Below are positions 6,865 to 8,699 of a stretch of DNA of 8,699 bases, piece by piece. A program made the translations under genes and the position numbers. This DNA is from Chloroflexi bacterium CG23_combo_of_CG06-09_8_20_14_all_45_10. GTDB taxonomy: Bacteria > Chloroflexota > Dehalococcoidia > GIF9 > AB-539-J10. Numbering within the stretch: the first letter of the stretch is position 1; each line of letters begins with the position of its first letter. Under the pieces are notes generated by a model. It was not told the DNA's origin. It worked only from the letters and a program-made list of their open reading frames with translations, and did not search any database. The stretch spans positions 7,445 to 16,143 of the forward strand of contig PCSL01000070.1 of assembly GCA_002772325.1 (NCBI GenBank). Reading direction: 5' to 3'.

Positions 6865-8310
6865 ATGGGTAGCTCGAGAAGTAGTCATTATTTAGCCCTA
6901 AAACAGATAGCTAAAGTCTCTAATTCAGCTTTTAGTTTGAGAAAGATTTGTAATTCTATCGCTAAAACCACTGCCAAGGCAATGGGAGCAAATGGTTGTC
7001 GTGTTTCTCTCCTTGATCCCCAAAAGGAATATTTACTTACTGTAGGTACTCATGGTCTCAGCGATCTCTATCTTAGAAAAGGTCCGCTTGATGCTCACAA
7101 GAGTCTTCCCGAAGTTCTCGATGGCAAAGTGGTAGTTATTCCCGATGCCACCAAAGATGAACGAGTTCAGCATCCTAAGATAGCAGAAACACAAAGAGTA
7201 TGTTCTATACTCGGAGCTCCTATACTTGAGAGAGAGGAAGTTATCGGTGAAATCAGAGTGTATACTCGCGAGCCTCATCAGTTCTCGGAGGCTGATAAAA
7301 GCTTCCTTACAAGTGTTGCCAACATAAGCGCTGTTCTCTTAGAGAGAGCAGAGCTTCATCAATTGCTGGAAAAAGGATACAGGGTGAATGAGGAGCAAGC
7401 AAAGTTAGTTCAAATGCCTCAATTGCCCACCACATCGCTGAGGCCAACGGAGTTCGCTCATCCTAGCGAGGAAGAGTTTGCCCGACTTTTGGATTTCTAC
7501 CGCATTGAGTGGCTTTACGAGCCTCGCTCCTTCCCTCTTCGCTGGAAGGGTGGTGAGATAGCTGAAATGTTCACCCCTGATTTCTATTTACCCGAGCTAG
7601 ACCTTTATGTTGAGCTCACTACGTTAAAGCAAAACCTGATAACGGAAAAGAACCGCAAGCTACGTCAGCTCAAGGAGCTCTACCCTGAAATCAAAATTAA
7701 GCTTCTTAGCAAGGGCGATTTTCATAAGCTGCTAGCCAAGTATGGTTATAGTCCCTTAGGTGAAGCCAAGATAGAGGGAGTCAGCCGAATTCTCTATAGT
7801 CATAGTCAAATCCAGCGGAGGATACGAACTTTAGCTAAGCGCATATCACATGATTACGCTGGTCAGCGGCTGGTCATGGTCGGTATTTTAAAGGGAGTCG
7901 TTTGCTTCCTGGCTGACCTGATGCAACACCTTTCTCTGCCGGTCACAGTCGATTTTATGGCCATCTCGTACTATGGTGGTGACGATGGCCAGGTGGTCAA
8001 AATAACGAAAGACCTTGATAGCAGCATAACCGGGCAACACGTATTAATGATTGAGGATATTGTAGATACAGGCATGACGCTAAATTATGTTCTTGGCCAC
8101 CTTTTAGCTCACAACCCAGCCAGTCTTCGTGTTTGCACCTTACTCGATAAGGGAGCGCGCCGATTGACAAATGTCCCTCTCGACTATATAGGCTTTGAAA
8201 TTCCTGATGAGTTTGTAGTTGGCTATGGTTTGGATTACAAGGGTGAATATCGTAATTTGCCCTTTATTGGCATCCTGCGCGCGGAGTTAATTAAAGAGGA
8301 TAAATTATAG
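6865..8310 (+). CDS. Trimodular protein: GAF domain, PD-(D/E)XK-like domain, hypoxanthine phosphoribosyltransferase
   Basis: The C-terminal third (about 300-481) is a complete hypoxanthine/guanine phosphoribosyltransferase, which joins PRPP to hypoxanthine or guanine in purine salvage. It shows VGILKGVVCFLADL (339-352), VDFMAISYYGG (362-372), the PRPP loop VLMIEDIVDTGMTL (393-406; E397, D398), LLDKGARR (426-433) and the base-binding end from DYIGFEIPDEF to YRNLPFIG. Ordinary HPRTs are about 180 residues, so some 300 are extra. Residues 10-165 look like a GAF sensory domain (VIPDATKDERVQ, LGAPILEREEVIGEIRVYTREPHQF), with no visible signal peptide or membrane segment. Residues 200-294 resemble a PD-(D/E)XK nuclease fold: helix E203-L209, TPDFYLPELDLYVEL (P238, D239, E250). 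The expected catalytic lysine position holds T252. The start ATG lies 13 bases after nrdJ with only a weak AAGG (6853-6856). The HPRT call is firm, GAF likely, nuclease fold tentative. Confidence 0.88.
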   Translation: MGSSRSSHYLALKQIAKVSNSAFSLRKICNSIAKTTAKAMGANGCRVSLLDPQKEYLLTVGTHGLSDLYLRKGPLDAHKSLPEVLDGKVVVIPDATKDERVQHPKIAETQRVCSILGAPILEREEVIGEIRVYTREPHQFSEADKSFLTSVANISAVLLERAELHQLLEKGYRVNEEQAKLVQMPQLPTTSLRPTEFAHPSEEEFARLLDFYRIEWLYEPRSFPLRWKGGEIAEMFTPDFYLPELDLYVELTTLKQNLITEKNRKLRQLKELYPEIKIKLLSKGDFHKLLAKYGYSPLGEAKIEGVSRILYSHSQIQRRIRTLAKRISHDYAGQRLVMVGILKGVVCFLADLMQHLSLPVTVDFMAISYYGGDDGQVVKITKDLDSSITGQHVLMIEDIVDTGMTLNYVLGHLLAHNPASLRVCTLLDKGARRLTNVPLDYIGFEIPDEFVVGYGLDYKGEYRNLPFIGILRAELIKEDKL

Positions 8311-8440
8311 TAATCAAATTTTAGCCGTCATGATTTTCCCTTCTCAAGTGCGTGACAATCCAACGAGCGAGAATTTCACAGTTAATATTTAACGAAGGGA
8401 ATTGTAGAAGCAGTGGAAACTTTGCGGGCGAAAATGAAAA

Positions 8441-8601
8441 ATGTCCCGAGTAACCTTACCCTTCCCTGGCTTCCGGTACCTCCACTTTCCCACTTCCGCC
8501 TACCTTGCGCTTGGCTTTTTAGTTCCTTACGCTTTTCAGCTTCCGCTTCCTAGTGTTTGGCTCCTCCGTCCACCAAGTTTCAGCTTGATTACTCGGGACA
8601 T
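8441..8601. repeat. 161-bp block bounded by perfect 13-bp inverted repeats
   Basis: ATGTCCCGAGTAA (8441-8453) is repeated exactly, inverted, as TTACTCGGGACAT (8589-8601). Starting one base in, the ends read TG...CA, like several DDE transposon families. The interior is pyrimidine-rich on the plus strand and has 11 TCC triplets (GGA on the minus strand) in 135 bases. No transposase is present and no target-site duplication is evident in the flanks. It could be a miniature transposable element (MITE) or solo remnant, or a small RNA gene on the minus strand whose two ends pair. The inverted repeat is certain; its meaning is not. Confidence 0.6.
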
Positions 8602-8606
8602 CTTTA

Positions 8607-8635
8607 AATTTAACATACCCATGAAAATTTGTCAA
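8607..8635 (-). promoter_or_regulatory. Candidate minus-strand promoter reading into the inverted-repeat block
   Basis: On the minus strand a perfect TTGACA (8635-8630) is followed by 17 bases and TAAATT (8612-8607), with TG one base upstream of the -10 (8615-8614). A start about seven bases on falls near 8600, at the first arm of the inverted repeat. Past the far arm the minus strand reads TTTTCATTTT (8440-8431), which could end a transcript. Consensus match only; the flank is A/T-rich. Confidence 0.4.
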
Positions 8636-8699
8636 GGCATCTTCTAGCTGTGGTTGTGTTATTTAATTGGGGGAGAAACTCACCCCGGCTAATTTTGGC

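Larger units (their letters stand above)
8311..8699. other. Gene-poor region after the HPRT gene
   Basis: These 389 bases hold no convincing protein gene. The first 130 (8311-8440) show no strong terminator; a weak 8-bp inverted repeat (TTCCCTTC 8336-8343, GAAGGGAA 8394-8401) is separated by 50 bases and lacks a T-run. From 8441 to 8601 lies the inverted-repeat block described separately. From 8636 to the end I see only a short GGGG/CCCC pairing (8671-8686 region). The window ends before any new gene can be recognised. Confidence 0.7.

Noticed and set aside
8334..8401. Terminator after the HPRT gene from TTCCCTTC / GAAGGGAA
   Set aside because: The arms are only 8 bp, 50 bases apart, and not followed by a T-run.
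8441..8601. 6S RNA (ssrS) as identity of the inverted-repeat block
   Set aside because: Length and a closing end-to-end stem fit, but the purine-rich interior has too few pyrimidines to form the long apical stem and defined central bulge of 6S RNA.
8441..8647. Plus-strand open frame of 68 codons beginning MSRVTLPFPG
   Set aside because: It starts inside the inverted-repeat arm, has no Shine-Dalgarno sequence, and its Leu/Pro/Phe/Ser-rich content is explained by the pyrimidine-rich strand. No family resemblance seen.
8664..8694. AATT-GGGG / CCCC-AATT pairing near the window end as a hairpin or riboswitch
   Set aside because: Only four G-C pairs with a mismatched internal loop, and the sequence is cut off by the window edge.

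Overview
This window is a compact, all-plus-strand bacterial region. It holds seven protein genes in two blocks, followed by about 390 bases without a convincing gene. Block one is mraZ (5' end cut off by the window edge), rsmH, ftsA and ftsZ, a reduced division-and-cell-wall (dcw) cluster. Block two is nrdR, nrdJ and a three-domain hypoxanthine phosphoribosyltransferase, concerned with nucleotide supply.

The best taxonomic guess is a Dehalococcoidia-like member of the Chloroflexota. This is inference, not proof. It rests on three things: rsmH passes directly to ftsA and ftsZ with none of the usual ftsL, pbp/ftsI, mraY, mur or ftsW genes, which fits a lineage without peptidoglycan; the ribonucleotide reductase is of the cobalamin-dependent class II type; and base composition is moderate. 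No rRNA, tRNA or CRISPR array was found that could settle it.

Layout. Positions 2-3711 form one probable operon: mraZ overlaps rsmH by one base, and ftsA and ftsZ each have a near-perfect AAAGGAGGT Shine-Dalgarno sequence. A rho-independent terminator at 3727-3766 ends this unit. Its T-rich tail runs straight into a good extended -10 promoter for nrdR. Two NrdR-box-like sequences, 31 bases apart start to start, sit in the promoter spacer and over the leader, suggesting NrdR autoregulation. nrdR (3834-4358), nrdJ (4362-6851) and the GAF/nuclease-like/HPRT gene (6865-8310) follow with gaps of 3 and 13 bases and are probably co-transcribed.

How the genes fit together: RsmH modifies 16S rRNA in the ribosomal P site. 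FtsA anchors FtsZ filaments to the membrane for cytokinesis. NrdR senses ATP/dATP and represses nrdJ. NrdJ makes deoxyribonucleotides. The HPRT salvages hypoxanthine and guanine into purine nucleotides, and here carries an uncharacterised sensory plus nuclease-like N-terminal half.

The tail region (8311-8699) contains a 161-bp block bounded by perfect 13-bp inverted repeats. On the minus strand the block is strongly purine-rich, has a plausible promoter abutting one arm and a T-rich run just past the other. It could be a miniature mobile element or a small RNA gene. Together with the trimodular HPRT it is the least explained part of the window.
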